Origin: Clostridia bacterium
GTDB lineage: Bacteria; Bacillota; Clostridia; Christensenellales; Borkfalkiaceae
Direction: 5' to 3'
NCBI GenBank assembly: GCA_017646945.1
Contig: JAGCLN010000044.1
Location: forward strand, 1-17,910
DNA: 17,910 nt
The number at the start of each line of letters is the position of its first letter. The stretch's first letter is position 1. Below the pieces are notes generated by a model, which was not told the origin of the DNA, did no database searches, and was given only the letters and a program-made list of their open reading frames with translations. Below are positions 1 through 9,205 of this stretch, in pieces. A program made the translations under genes and the position numbers.

Positions 1-108
1 AAGACAAGGCTCGTTAGCAAGCCGTTGGGCGTAATAGACCTTTTTGGTCATTACGGTCACGGATTGATAACAGAAACGCAGTATTGCGCCGTTTATAACG
101 GATTAAAA
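1..108 (+). repeat. Palindromic element, copy A (left end cut by window edge)
   Basis: This is a member of the palindromic family found in every large gap of the window. It shows the conserved AGGCTCG motif (7-13), a capping hairpin with GTAAT, a bulged A, then GACC, a T loop, GGTC and ATTAC (31-54), and the standard right end GCC-GTTTATAACGG-ATTAAAA ending at 108. The 3' arm of the basal helix is GTATTGC (81-87). The first five bases of the window (AAGAC) fit the opposite arm with one mismatch, so the element should start a short way upstream of base 1. Copy B follows directly, with no spacer. Confidence 0.8.
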
Positions 109-237
109 TTTAAGACGTTAGAAACAAGTTAGGCGAGGCTCGACGGCAAGCCTATGGACACAATAGACCTTTTGGTCATTGGGGTCATAGGTTGACGGCA
201 GTAAACACAGCCTAACGCCGTTTATAACGGATTAAAA
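109..237 (+). repeat. Palindromic element, copy B (full length)
   Basis: This is a complete copy of about 128 bp. The left end is TTTAAGACGTTAGAAACAAG and the right end is GTTTATAACGGATTAA; the two ends are imperfect inverted repeats. The basal helix is GTTAGGC paired with GCCTAAC. An upper helix CCTATG/CATAGG leads to the cap GACC-TTTT-GGTC with the bulged A. It is nearly identical to copy G at 14015-14142: one base change and one loop indel. It lies immediately downstream of pyrB on the minus strand, where no classical hairpin-plus-T-run terminator is seen, so it may form the 3' end of the pyr transcript. Confidence 0.85.
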
Positions 238-238
238 A

Positions 239-260
239 CGCAGTTTATAACGGATTAAAA
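239..260 (+). repeat. Extra right-end remnant overlapping the pyrB stop
   Basis: A second copy of only the right end, CAGTTTATAACGGATTAAAA, follows copy B. Read on the minus strand it supplies the last four codons of pyrB (Phe-Asn-Pro-Leu) and its TAA stop. The overlap is directly visible. That the element replaced an older pyrB 3' end is inference. Confidence 0.75.
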
Positions 261-1309
261 TCGCAATAAATACAATGATACCCACCATCCTCACCTTTTT
301 TAAAGAGATGGGGAAGTTCTTGTTCGGTGGACGTGATACAAGCGGGATTTGAACACTTTTTGTCGATAAGTTCACCAACGGGATTTGAAGAAGGCGTTTT
401 ATCGTTTAAAAGTTTTAAAATTAAAGCCATACGCATAAGTTTACCGTTTTCAACTTGCTTAAAATAACAAGCGCGCTTATCTTGGTCTATCTTAACGGAA
501 ATTTCATTTACTCTTGGAAGCGGATGTAAGATTGCCATATTTTCCTTGGCGGTGATAAGTTTATCAGGGGTTAAGATATAGCTATCACGAAGCCTTAAAT
601 ATTCGTTTTGGTCGGCAAATCTTTCGCCTTGAACTCTCGTCATATAAAGCACGTCAAGTTCAGGGATAACGCTTTCTAAATCGGTGGTTTCAACGTAATC
701 CATACCGAATTTATCTAATACGTCAGTCTTCATATAGTCAGGGAGTTTTAATTCGTTTGGTGAGATTAAAACTATTTTTACACCGCTATATCTTGACAAC
801 GCGTTAATGAGAGAGTGAACGGTTCTACCGTACTTTAAGTCACCGCAAAAACCGATTGTAAAGTTGTTTAAACTACCCCTTTCACGACTAATAGTTAAAA
901 GGTCGGCAAGGGTTTGAGTGGGGTGACAATGCCCACCGTCACCAGCGTTGATTACGGGAATACTACCCGCTACGCTTGCAACGTATGGCGCGCCTTCTTT
1001 GAAATGGCGCATAGCCATAATATCGGCGTAAGTACTGATTACCTTTGCGGTATCGGAAACGCTTTCGCCCTTGCTTGCGGAAGAACTTGACGCCGACGAA
1101 ACGCTTATAACTTGACCGCCTAAGCGGAGCATAGCCGTTTCAAAACTAAGCCTTGTTCTTGTAGACGGCTCAAAGAATAAAGTTGCAAGTAATTTACCCT
1201 TGCACTTTTTAGAGTATTTTTTTGGGTTTTTTAAAATATCTTTGGCGGTGGCGATAAGTTCGTCAATTTCCGCTACGGATAAATCGAGAATATCTATAAC
1301 GCTTCTCAT
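245..1309 (-). CDS. pyrB: Aspartate carbamoyltransferase with C-terminal PyrI-like zinc knuckle
   Basis: PyrB condenses carbamoyl phosphate with aspartate to give N-carbamoyl-aspartate, the committed step to UMP in the cytoplasm. The 354-residue protein has the carbamoyl-phosphate loop PSTRTR (48-53), a lysine-bearing loop SASKGES (77-83), HPTQTLADL (129-137) and HPLPRVNEI (262-270). The catalytic chain should end near residue 305. A short tail follows with C319, C324, C346 and C349, spaced C-x4-C-x21-C-x2-C, like the zinc domain of the regulatory chain PyrI. The PyrI nucleotide-binding domain is absent, so CTP control of the usual kind is unlikely (inference). It is the last gene of the operon, 9 nt after pyrE, with an AAGGAG ribosome site in front of ATG. 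Its final four codons and stop lie in a repeat remnant. Confidence 0.95.
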   Translation of the reverse strand: MRSVIDILDLSVAEIDELIATAKDILKNPKKYSKKCKGKLLATLFFEPSTRTRLSFETAMLRLGGQVISVSSASSSSASKGESVSDTAKVISTYADIMAMRHFKEGAPYVASVAGSIPVINAGDGGHCHPTQTLADLLTISRERGSLNNFTIGFCGDLKYGRTVHSLINALSRYSGVKIVLISPNELKLPDYMKTDVLDKFGMDYVETTDLESVIPELDVLYMTRVQGERFADQNEYLRLRDSYILTPDKLITAKENMAILHPLPRVNEISVKIDQDKRACYFKQVENGKLMRMALILKLLNDKTPSSNPVGELIDKKCSNPACITSTEQELPHLFKKGEDGGYHCIYCDFNPL

Positions 1310-1318
1310 AACTGCTCC

Positions 1319-1957
1319 TTATTTTATCCAAGATTCATCAGAAGGGTTGTTGCGGAAAGCAATAAGCCTTGCAACGTCTTCTTCCTTGATGTAATTTTCT
1401 TTTGCGGCAACTTCGGCGATAACGTCAAAATTAGTTAAGGAAACGTTTTTAACGTTTGCTTCTTCAAGCCTTACTAAGCCTTTTTTCATACCGTAAGTAA
1501 AGATTGAAACAACGCCTAAAACTTCCGCGCCTGCTTCTCTTAATACGTTAACTACTTCGATAACTGAACCACCGGTAGAAATAAGGTCTTCAACAACTAC
1601 TACTTTTTGACCTTTTTCAAGCTTGCCTTCAATTTGGTTTTGCCTGCCGTGGTCTTTTGCGCCAGAGCGAACGTAACCCATTGGCATACCAAGAATATGA
1701 GCGGTGATAGCCGCGTGAGCGATACCTGCGGTTGAAGTTCCCATTAAAACTTCTGCATCAGGATAATTTTCTTTAATTAAGGTTGCTAAACCATTTTCAA
1801 CGTCACATCTAACCTTAACGGAAGTAAGAGTTAAACGATTATCGCAATAAACGGGGCTTTTAATTCCGCTTGCCCAAGTAAAAGGTTCTTCGGGGCGGAA
1901 AAATACCGCCTTGATTGACAATAAGTCTTTTGCAATAAGTTCTTGTAAATTAGTCAT
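1319..1957 (-). CDS. pyrE: Orotate phosphoribosyltransferase
   Basis: PyrE joins orotate to PRPP to make orotidine monophosphate. The 212-residue protein has the type I phosphoribosyltransferase PRPP motif VVVVEDLISTGGS (about 119-131), a GTSTAGIAHAA substrate loop (73-83) and the flexible-loop region RSGAKDHGRQNQIEG (97-111). Length is normal for the family. The ATG sits 2 nt after the pyrF stop, and the AGGAG ribosome site lies inside the last pyrF codons, so the two are translationally linked. Position between pyrF and pyrB agrees with the assignment. Confidence 0.96.
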   Translation of the reverse strand: MTNLQELIAKDLLSIKAVFFRPEEPFTWASGIKSPVYCDNRLTLTSVKVRCDVENGLATLIKENYPDAEVLMGTSTAGIAHAAITAHILGMPMGYVRSGAKDHGRQNQIEGKLEKGQKVVVVEDLISTGGSVIEVVNVLREAGAEVLGVVSIFTYGMKKGLVRLEEANVKNVSLTNFDVIAEVAAKENYIKEEDVARLIAFRNNPSDESWIK

Positions 1958-1959
1958 AA

Positions 1960-2661
1960 TTATTCTCCTAAAAATTCCTTAACACATTGTTTGTATGCAA
2001 CAACGGGGTCTACCGCGCCGGTAATTGACCTACCAACTACGATATAGTCTGAACCGATTTCCCTTGCGAGCGCAGGTGTGGTAACGCGCTTTTGGTCGCC
2101 TACCGCATCGCCTGCAAGTCTTACGCCCGGAGTTACGGTTAAGAACTTCTCACCGCAAACGCCGTGAACTTTGCCTGCTTCAAGCGGTGAACATACAACG
2201 CCGTCAAGCCCTGCAAGTTTAGCGTTGGACGCATAGTGCATAACGACCTTGTCAATAGGTTCTTTGATTAAAAGGTCGTTTTCCATACTTTCTTGGTCGG
2301 TTGAAGTAAGTTGCGTAACGGCGATAAGTAAAGGCCTTGTTCCGTCTGCCCTTGTTAAGCCTTCAAGCGCGGCTTTCATCATATTGATAGTACCGCTTGC
2401 GTGAAGGTTAGTCATATCAACGTCAAGTTCCGATAAAACTTTCATTGATTTTTTAACGGTGTTAGGAATATCGTGAAGTTTAAGGTCTAAAAAGATTTTA
2501 TGCCCACGCTTTTTGATTTCTCTAACGATTTCAGGACCTGCGGAATAGTAAAGTTCCATACCGATTTTAACAAACGGCTTGCAATCGGTGAACTTATCTA
2601 AAAATTCAAAAACTTTTTCTTTATTATCAAAATCAAGCGCAATAATTACGTCTTTATTCAT
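1960..2661 (-). CDS. pyrF: Orotidine 5'-phosphate decarboxylase
   Basis: PyrF decarboxylates OMP to UMP, the last step of the de novo pathway. The 233-residue protein carries the catalytic signature [11 protein letters not shown] (59-69), with D59, K61 and D64 as the expected charge network. It also has the phosphate-binding segments TPGVR and VVGRS towards the C terminus. N-terminal IIALDFD is the usual first strand of this TIM barrel. The ATG overlaps the pyrD stop by 4 nt, with a G-rich ribosome site (AGGGGGAG) in the end of pyrD. Confidence 0.96.
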   Translation of the reverse strand: MNKDVIIALDFDNKEKVFEFLDKFTDCKPFVKIGMELYYSAGPEIVREIKKRGHKIFLDLKLHDIPNTVKKSMKVLSELDVDMTNLHASGTINMMKAALEGLTRADGTRPLLIAVTQLTSTDQESMENDLLIKEPIDKVVMHYASNAKLAGLDGVVCSPLEAGKVHGVCGEKFLTVTPGVRLAGDAVGDQKRVTTPALAREIGSDYIVVGRSITGAVDPVVAYKQCVKEFLGE

Positions 2662-3572
2662 ACTCTTGCTCCCCCTATAATTTCTTTGAGTGATTTTATT
2701 TTATATTTTTCCATAACCCTTGGCAAATCGAGAATAATATCGCGACAAGCGTAAGGGTTAACTAAGTTTTGAGCGCCTACTTCAACGGCGGTTGCGCCGG
2801 CAAGCATCATTTCAATAACGTCTTCCGCACTCGCTACACCACCCATACCAACAACGGGAATTTTCACCGCGCCTGCCACTTGGTAAACCATGCGAAGGGC
2901 TACCGGAAAGATTGCGCTACCCGAAAAACCGCCCATTACGTTTTTAATGATAGGTTTTTTGCGGTTAAGGTCAATTCTCATACCCAAAAGGGTGTTGATT
3001 AAACTGATACCGTCTGCGCCCGCGTCTTCACACGCTTTGGCGATTGAAACGATATCCGTTACGTTTGGCGAAAGTTTAATAATAACGGGTTTAGTGGTTA
3101 CCTTTTTAACGGCTTTGGTAACTTCATAAGCAGCCGAAGGCTGTGTGCCGAAACTCATACCGCCACCGTGAACGTTTGGGCAACTGATATTTACTTCAAG
3201 CCAACCCACTTGGTCTTCTTTATCTAAAAGGGCGCAAGTATAAGCGTAATCTTCCACCGAAAACCCGCTAACGTTTGCCATAACTTTTTTATTAAAGCAC
3301 TTTTTGAGTTTGGGAAGTTCTTCCGCTATAACCTTTTCAACGCCGGGGTTTTGAAGCCCTACCGCGTTTATCATACCCGAAGTACACTCGGCGATACGCG
3401 GAGTGGGATTGCCAAACCTTGCATCTTTGGTTGTGCCTTTGAAAGAGAAAGTGCCGAGCATATTGATATCGTAATACTCGTTAAACTCGTAACCGTAACC
3501 AAAAGTTCCGCTTGCGGGAATAACGGGATTGTCAAGCTCGATACCTAATAAATTAACTTTCATATCTACCAT
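2658..3572 (-). CDS. pyrD: Dihydroorotate dehydrogenase, catalytic subunit, class 1B
   Basis: PyrD oxidises dihydroorotate to orotate with FMN. The 304-residue protein has the class 1 FMN/substrate regions: [12 protein letters not shown] at the N terminus, K45 in [16 protein letters not shown] (69-77) and the active-site cysteine C131 in [11 protein letters not shown]. Class 1B is indicated by the adjoining pyrK. I chose the ATG at 3572 because AAGGGGGA lies about 8 nt upstream; a second ATG at 3563 would shorten it by three residues. It overlaps the pyrK stop by 7 nt, which suggests coupled, balanced synthesis of the two subunits. Confidence 0.95.
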   Translation of the reverse strand: MVDMKVNLLGIELDNPVIPASGTFGYGYEFNEYYDINMLGTFSFKGTTKDARFGNPTPRIAECTSGMINAVGLQNPGVEKVIAEELPKLKKCFNKKVMANVSGFSVEDYAYTCALLDKEDQVGWLEVNISCPNVHGGGMSFGTQPSAAYEVTKAVKKVTTKPVIIKLSPNVTDIVSIAKACEDAGADGISLINTLLGMRIDLNRKKPIIKNVMGGFSGSAIFPVALRMVYQVAGAVKIPVVGMGGVASAEDVIEMMLAGATAVEVGAQNLVNPYACRDIILDLPRVMEKYKIKSLKEIIGGARV

Positions 3573-4294
3573 AACAATTCCCCCTTTTTAAGCACGGGGC
3601 CTTCTTTACAAATACGCTTGTTTCCGGTTAGCGTTTGGCAAGAACAACCCATGCACGCGCCAAAGCCACAGCCCATACGCTCTTCAAAACTCATTTCGCC
3701 ATCGGTTACGCTTGCGTTAAATACCGCTTTGAGCATTGGTTCGGGACCGCAAGTGTAAAAATAGGAATAGTTTAAGTTTTTCATAGCATCGGTTACGAAA
3801 CCTTTAATACCGTAACTTCCGTCAACGGTTGTTACGTAAACGGTTGCGCCAAGGTCTTTAAACTCTTTTTCGTAAAAGATTTCCGCAGTAGCGTTAAAAC
3901 CTAAGATAACCGTAACTTTTTTTCCTAACGCGATAAGTTGTTTTGCGAGTTCGTACATAGGCGGAACGCCTACGCCGCCGCCGATAAGCAAGGGGGTTTC
4001 GCCTGCTAAACTAAGGTCGTAACCGTTGCCAAGGCAAGTGAGAAGGTCTAATACCTCGCCCTTTTGCATCTTGCTCATAACTTCGGTGCCCTTACCTACT
4101 ATTTTGTAGATAATAGTAAGCAAATCGCCGCTAAGTTCGCAAACGGAAATAGGACGGCGAAGGAACAATCCGTCAATCTTGATATTGACGAACTGCCCTG
4201 CTTTTACGCCTGTTGTATCACCCTTTAAAACCATCTTCATAACGAGTGGGTTTAAGTGTGTATTTTCAATAATTTCAAAATATACTTGTTTCAT
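3566..4294 (-). CDS. pyrK: Dihydroorotate dehydrogenase electron-transfer subunit (FAD, 2Fe-2S)
   Basis: PyrK passes electrons from PyrD's FMN to NAD+ through FAD and a 2Fe-2S cluster. In the 242-residue protein RRPIS (46-50) fits the FAD site and GGGVGVPPMYELA (105-117) the pyridine nucleotide site. C209, C214, C217 and C229 form the C-terminal cluster motif (C-x4-C-x2-C-x11-C). I chose ATG at 4294, 1 nt after the carB TAA. An upstream TTG at 4306 would add four residues inside carB. Neither start has a clear ribosome site, so translation is probably coupled to carB. Its place just before pyrD matches the usual class 1B order. Confidence 0.94.
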   Translation of the reverse strand: MKQVYFEIIENTHLNPLVMKMVLKGDTTGVKAGQFVNIKIDGLFLRRPISVCELSGDLLTIIYKIVGKGTEVMSKMQKGEVLDLLTCLGNGYDLSLAGETPLLIGGGVGVPPMYELAKQLIALGKKVTVILGFNATAEIFYEKEFKDLGATVYVTTVDGSYGIKGFVTDAMKNLNYSYFYTCGPEPMLKAVFNASVTDGEMSFEERMGCGFGACMGCSCQTLTGNKRICKEGPVLKKGELLW

Positions 4295-4295
4295 T

Positions 4296-7200
4296 TTAAC
4301 TATCAATCGTAGATACTGTGAAGGTGATTTCTTCTAATACGTCAAGAAGAACTTTAACCGTGTCAAGCGCGGTGAAGATTGTAACGTTATTTTCGGTTGC
4401 GGCACGGCGAATTTGCGTGCCGTCACTCGCTTCGTTGTGAGAAGATACGTCCTTAGTGTTGATAACGTAACTGATAACGCCTTCACGAATTCTATCAAGA
4501 ATTTCATCATCGCCGTCGGAAAGTTTTTTAACGGCGCGAGTTTTAATACCGTTTTCTTTTAAGAACTTAGCCGTTCCGCTCGTTGCCATAATATTAAAGC
4601 CAAGGTTATAGAATCTTCTAATAAGCGGTAACGCTTCAGGCTTGTCTTTATCCGCAACGGTAACGAGAACCGTGCCGTAGTTTTGAACGCTCATGCCGGA
4701 CGCTTGTAACGCCTTGTATAACGCTCTATAGAATTTATCGTCGTAACCGATTGCTTCGCCCGTTGACTTCATTTCGGGTGAAAGATATGCGTCTAAGCCC
4801 CTAAGTTTATTGAAAGAGAACACCGGAACTTTTACGTACCAACGCTTCTTTTCATCGGGATACATTTTGAAGATGCCTTGTTCTTTCAAGGTCTTGCCCA
4901 TAATAACTTCGGTTGCGATATCGGCTAAACTGTAACCCGTTGCTTTGGAAAGGAAGGGTACGGTTCTTGAAGAACGGGGGTTTACTTCGATAATGTACAC
5001 GTCGTCTTTTTCATCAACGATAAACTGAATATTGTATAAACCCTTAATGCCGATGCCAAGGCCGAGTTGCTTTGCGTATTGTAAGATAATGCCTTTTACT
5101 TTATCGGAAATACTGAAAGTGGGATAAACGCTAATCGAGTCACCACTGTGAATACCCGTTCTTTCAACGAGTTCCATAATGCCGGGAACAAATACGTCAA
5201 CGCCGTCACAGATAGCGTCGATTTCCACTTCTCTACCTTGAATATATTTGTCAACGAGAACGGGCTTGTCTTCATCGATTTCAACGGCAGTTTTAAGATA
5301 ATGGATAAGTTGCTCTTCGTTTGCTACGATTTGCATTGCTCTACCGCCGAGTACGAAAGACGGGCGAACGAGAACGGGATAGCCGATTTCTTTTGCCGCT
5401 TCGATACCGTCTTCAATCTTGGTAACCGCTTTGCCCTTTGCTCTTGGGATATTTAATTCGTTTAAAAGATTTTCAAACTCGTTTCTATCTTCCGCACGGT
5501 CGATTGCCGCACAATCGGTACCGATAATCTTAACGCCACGGTCGTGAAGGGGTTGAGCCAAGTTGATTGCCGTTTGACCGCCGAGCGATGCTACAACGCC
5601 TTCGGGCTTTTCAAACTCAACGATATTCATAACGTCTTCCGGAGTTAAGGGTTCAAAGTAAAGTTTATCAGCAGTAGTATAGTCGGTAGAAACGGTTTCG
5701 GGGTTGTTGTTGATAATGATTGCTTCGTAACCTGCGTTCTTGATAGTCATTACCGCGTGAACTGTTGAGTAGTCGAACTCTACGCCTTGACCGATACGGA
5801 TAGGGCCTGCGCCGAGAACGATTATCTTTTTCTTGTTAGTTAAGATTGAAGCGTTTTCGCCGGTATACGAAGAATAAAAATACGGAATATACGCATTTGT
5901 GTGGCAGGTGTCAACCATCTTGAACGCGGGGAAAAGATTATTTTCCTTACGCATATTATAAACGTCTAACTCAGCGCAATTCCAAAGGCGAGCGATATAC
6001 TTATCGCTAAACCCCATCTTCTTTGCCTTAGTTAAAGTTTCAACGTCTTTTCTTACGCGAAGAACTTCTTCCATATCGATAATGTTTTTGAACGCTTGAA
6101 GGAAGAACGGGGTTATCATTGTGATTTCGTGAATCTTTTCAATGGAAACACCGTGATAGATAAGTTCGGCAATAGCGAAAATGTTGTCTGAACGGAACTC
6201 TTTGATATAACCCAGAAGTTCTTCAACGCTCATATTGTCAAACTTAGAGTGGTAAATGTGGTTAGCGCCTATTTCTAACGAGCGAACGCCTTTTAAAAGG
6301 GCTTCTTCAAGGTTAGAACCGATACCCATAATTTCGCCCGTTGCTTTCATTTGAGTGCCGAGCTTGTTACTTGCAGAGGCAAACTTATCAAAGGGGAATC
6401 TTGGGAGTTTTGCGATAACGTAATCAAGTTTAGGCTCGAACGCCGCGTTGGTGTTTGCAATCTTGATTTCTTCAAGCGCCATACCTACCGCGATTTTTGC
6501 AGTTACCCTTGCGATAGGATAACCGCTCGCTTTTGACGCAAGCGCGGAAGAACGAGAAACTCTTGGGTTAACTTCGATAAGGTAATATTCAGACGAGTTG
6601 GGATTGAGCGCGAATTGAACGTTACAACCGCCTTCGATTTTAAGTTCTTTAATGAGTTTGATTGCGGAATCGTTAAGCATCTTTTCGTCTTTCTTGCTAA
6701 GCGTCATAATAGGCGCTACTACGCAAGAGTCACCCGTGTGAACGCCAACGGGGTCAATGTTTTCCATACCGCAAATGGTGATAGCGTGGCCGGTAGAATC
6801 GCGCATTACTTCAAACTCGATTTCCTTATAACCTTTTACGCTCTTTTCAATAAGAACTTGGTGAACGGGAGAAAGTTTAAAGGCGTTTAAGCCGATTTCA
6901 ATAAGTTCTTCTTCGTTGTTTGCAAAACCGCCACCCGTACCGCCAAGCGTGAACGCAGGGCGAAGAACTACGGGGTAACCGATTCTATTAGCCGCTGATT
7001 TCGCTTCTTCGATTGAGTAGGTGATTTCAGACGGAATCGTGGGTTCGCCGATTGATTGACAAAGCTGTTTGAAAAGTTCTCTATCTTCAGCCCTTTCGAT
7101 ACTTTCGGAAGAAGTACCTAAAAGTTCAACGCCACACTCTTTTAAAATGCCTTTCTTTTCAAGTTGCATAGCAAGGTTTAAACCCGTTTGACCGCCGATA

Positions 7201-7466
7201 CCGGGAAGTATTGCGTCAGGGCGTTCGTAACGAAGAATTCTTGCAACGTATTCAAGCGTTAAAGGTTCCATGTACACCTTGTCGGCAATGGTCGTGTCAG
7301 TCATAATAGTTGCAGGGTTCGAGTTAACAAGCACTACTTCGTAACCTTCTTCTCTAAGCGCTAAGCACGCTTGAGTTCCAGCGTAGTCGAATTCCGCCGC
7401 TTGACCGATAATGATAGGGCCTGAACCGATAATGAGTATCTTTTTTAAGTCTTTTCTCTTTGCCAT
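4296..7466 (-). CDS. carB: Carbamoyl phosphate synthase, large subunit
   Basis: CarB makes carbamoyl phosphate from bicarbonate, ammonia and two ATP. The protein is about 1056 residues, normal for the family, with two homologous halves. Each half starts with a nucleotide-fold motif (GSGPIIIGQAAEFDYAGTQA, then GAGPIRIGQGVEFDYSTVHA) and contains an ATP-grasp domain. A C-terminal MGS-like allosteric domain follows (ATSGTAKFL, then VINTKDVSSHNEASDG). I chose ATG at 7466 because AAGGAG lies just upstream and the family N terminus begins MAKRKD-LKKILIIG; an in-frame start at 7493 would overlap pyrC without support. The gap to pyrC is 10 nt. The glutaminase partner carA is not in the operon or elsewhere in the window. 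Confidence 0.97.
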   Translation of the reverse strand: MAKRKDLKKILIIGSGPIIIGQAAEFDYAGTQACLALREEGYEVVLVNSNPATIMTDTTIADKVYMEPLTLEYVARILRYERPDAILPGIGGQTGLNLAMQLEKKGILKECGVELLGTSSESIERAEDRELFKQLCQSIGEPTIPSEITYSIEEAKSAANRIGYPVVLRPAFTLGGTGGGFANNEEELIEIGLNAFKLSPVHQVLIEKSVKGYKEIEFEVMRDSTGHAITICGMENIDPVGVHTGDSCVVAPIMTLSKKDEKMLNDSAIKLIKELKIEGGCNVQFALNPNSSEYYLIEVNPRVSRSSALASKASGYPIARVTAKIAVGMALEEIKIANTNAAFEPKLDYVIAKLPRFPFDKFASASNKLGTQMKATGEIMGIGSNLEEALLKGVRSLEIGANHIYHSKFDNMSVEELLGYIKEFRSDNIFAIAELIYHGVSIEKIHEITMITPFFLQAFKNIIDMEEVLRVRKDVETLTKAKKMGFSDKYIARLWNCAELDVYNMRKENNLFPAFKMVDTCHTNAYIPYFYSSYTGENASILTNKKKIIVLGAGPIRIGQGVEFDYSTVHAVMTIKNAGYEAIIINNNPETVSTDYTTADKLYFEPLTPEDVMNIVEFEKPEGVVASLGGQTAINLAQPLHDRGVKIIGTDCAAIDRAEDRNEFENLLNELNIPRAKGKAVTKIEDGIEAAKEIGYPVLVRPSFVLGGRAMQIVANEEQLIHYLKTAVEIDEDKPVLVDKYIQGREVEIDAICDGVDVFVPGIMELVERTGIHSGDSISVYPTFSISDKVKGIILQYAKQLGLGIGIKGLYNIQFIVDEKDDVYIIEVNPRSSRTVPFLSKATGYSLADIATEVIMGKTLKEQGIFKMYPDEKKRWYVKVPVFSFNKLRGLDAYLSPEMKSTGEAIGYDDKFYRALYKALQASGMSVQNYGTVLVTVADKDKPEALPLIRRFYNLGFNIMATSGTAKFLKENGIKTRAVKKLSDGDDEILDRIREGVISYVINTKDVSSHNEASDGTQIRRAATENNVTIFTALDTVKVLLDVLEEITFTVSTIDS

Positions 7467-7476
7467 AATTTTCTCC

Positions 7477-8670
7477 TTATATTTTGTAAACAACTTTACC
7501 GTTTAACGCGGTAAGGTAGCAGATTCCGTAAAAGTTCATATTTTCAAACGGCGTTGCCTTTCCAAGTGAAAGGAAGTCGCTCGGATTAACGGTGTAACTG
7601 TTTTCAAGGTCGAAAACGGTAAAGCCGTTATAGGGAATATTAAATCTCTCTCTTGGGTTTATCGCCATAAGTTGAACGAGTTTTTCAAGCGATATAATTC
7701 CCGTTTTAACAAGGTGGGTGTAACTTGCCGAAAAGGAAGTTTCCAGCCCAACCACACCAAACGCGCTCTTTTCTAAACCCTTTGACTTTTCTTCTTGGCT
7801 GTGGGGAGCGTGGTCGGTTGCGATTATATCGATAGTTCCGTCAACAACGCCTTCGATAAGCGCTTCTTTATCCTTAACTGAACGAAGGGGTGGGTTCATT
7901 TTGAACCTGCCGTGCTCTTGAAGGTCGCTATCGGATAAAATTAAGTAGTGGGGGCCCGTTTCACAAGTAACGTCTACCCCGTCCTTTTTCGCTTGGCGTA
8001 TAAGGGAAACACTCTCTTTTGTTGAAATGTGGCAGACGTGATATTTAACGCCCGTCTTCTTAGCAAGGTTTAAATCCCTTTCAATTTGAGCGTATTCGCT
8101 CTCCGAGCATATTCCCCTGTGACCGTGCGCCTTGGCGTACTCGCCGTCGTGAATATATCCGCCTTTGAGCAAAGCGTTTACTTCACAATGCGCCGCAATT
8201 ATCTTTCCGTTTGCTTTGGCTAAAAGCATAGCGTCTTCCATCATCTTATCGTCTTGCACGCCCCTACCGTCGTCTGAAAAAGCAACGGCGTTTTTTGAAA
8301 GAGTGGAAATATCAACGAGCTCATCGCCCTTTTCTTTCAAAGTGATTGACGCGTAAGGATAAACGGATATCACCGCGTTTTCTTTAATAAGGTCAAGTTG
8401 CGCTTGCAAGTTTTCTTCACTATCGGGAACGGGGTTTAAGTTGGGCATTGAACAAACGCTCGTAAACCCACCGCGAGAAGCGGATAAAGTGCCCGTTTTA
8501 ATAGTTTCTTTATAGGAAAACCCCGGCTCTCTTAAATGAACGTGAACGTCACAAAAAGACGGGAAAGCCGTGAGCGTTTCCTTATTATATAAAGAAAAGG
8601 CGGGATTTTCTAATTGAGTTGCAATTTCCCCTTTTAAAAAATCGGGGGCAATAATATTCGTTTTTACCAT
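7477..8670 (-). CDS. pyrC: Dihydroorotase (type I)
   Basis: PyrC cyclises carbamoyl-aspartate to dihydroorotate. The 397-residue zinc amidohydrolase has DVHVHLREPG (41-50), with metal ligands H43 and H45. It also has the central histidines in AAHCE and YHVCHIST, GPHYLILSD, and the catalytic aspartate in ATDHAPHS. The length and HVHLREPG motif point to the type I enzyme of Gram-positives rather than the short E. coli type. The N-terminal non-catalytic part (about 1-35) is shorter and more divergent than usual. The ATG is 1 nt after the pyrR stop with no ribosome site, so translation is likely coupled to pyrR. Confidence 0.95.
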   Translation of the reverse strand: MVKTNIIAPDFLKGEIATQLENPAFSLYNKETLTAFPSFCDVHVHLREPGFSYKETIKTGTLSASRGGFTSVCSMPNLNPVPDSEENLQAQLDLIKENAVISVYPYASITLKEKGDELVDISTLSKNAVAFSDDGRGVQDDKMMEDAMLLAKANGKIIAAHCEVNALLKGGYIHDGEYAKAHGHRGICSESEYAQIERDLNLAKKTGVKYHVCHISTKESVSLIRQAKKDGVDVTCETGPHYLILSDSDLQEHGRFKMNPPLRSVKDKEALIEGVVDGTIDIIATDHAPHSQEEKSKGLEKSAFGVVGLETSFSASYTHLVKTGIISLEKLVQLMAINPRERFNIPYNGFTVFDLENSYTVNPSDFLSLGKATPFENMNFYGICYLTALNGKVVYKI

Positions 8671-8671
8671 A

Positions 8672-9205
8672 TTAGTCTTTAATGTATACCGCGGTCTCGC
8701 CGTCAGTTTCGGCTAAGCATACCGCAACGCTTTCAGATTTAGATGTGGGAACGTTTTTCCCAACGTAGTCAGGGCGGATAGGAAGTTCTCTATGCCCACG
8801 GTCGATAAGCACGGCAAGTTGAAGTTCTTTGGGACGGGCGTAAGCAAAAGTCGCTTCAATCGCCGCCCTTGCCGTTCTACCCGTATACATAACGTCGTCA
8901 ACGATAATAACCGTTTTATCACGAATATCGCAAGGGAACTTGCAATCACCTGCCGATACCGTTTTTTGATTTTGGTCAAGGTCGTCACGATGAAGGGTTA
9001 TATCAATATAGCCAACCGGCACTTCAACGCCTTCAAACTTTTTTATGTTTTCATACAGTTTTTGGGCAAGCGGAACACCGCGTGTTTTAACGCCTAATAA
9101 ACATACGCTTGATACGCCCTTATTCCTTTCAATAAGTTCGTGCGTTATGCGGGCAAGCGCTCTCGCTATTGCCGTTTCATCCATAATTAAAGTTCGTTTC
9201 GTCAT
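8672..9205 (-). CDS. pyrR: PyrR, pyr mRNA-binding attenuator and uracil phosphoribosyltransferase homologue
   Basis: PyrR binds UMP/UTP and then a stem-loop in pyr mRNA, causing early termination; many members also have uracil phosphoribosyltransferase activity. The 177-residue protein has the PRPP motif [13 protein letters not shown] (99-111), [10 protein letters not shown] near the N terminus and [11 protein letters not shown] (65-75), all typical. I place the start at ATG 9205, giving [10 protein letters not shown]. The frame is open up to a GTG at 9289, but the extra 28 residues are translated leader and have no family match. The AAGG ribosome site lies in the 3' arm of the leader terminator hairpin. 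It is first in the operon, which fits autoregulation. Confidence 0.95.
   Translation of the reverse strand: MTKRTLIMDETAIARALARITHELIERNKGVSSVCLLGVKTRGVPLAQKLYENIKKFEGVEVPVGYIDITLHRDDLDQNQKTVSAGDCKFPCDIRDKTVIIVDDVMYTGRTARAAIEATFAYARPKELQLAVLIDRGHRELPIRPDYVGKNVPTSKSESVAVCLAETDGETAVYIKD

Noticed and set aside
4300..7460. Several plus-strand open frames of 60-100 codons inside carB and other genes
   Set aside because: They are antisense shadows of strongly conserved coding regions, without ribosome sites or recognisable products.
7467..7493. carB start at 7493
   Set aside because: It would overlap pyrC and lacks a ribosome site; ATG 7466 has AAGGAG at the right distance and matches the family N terminus.
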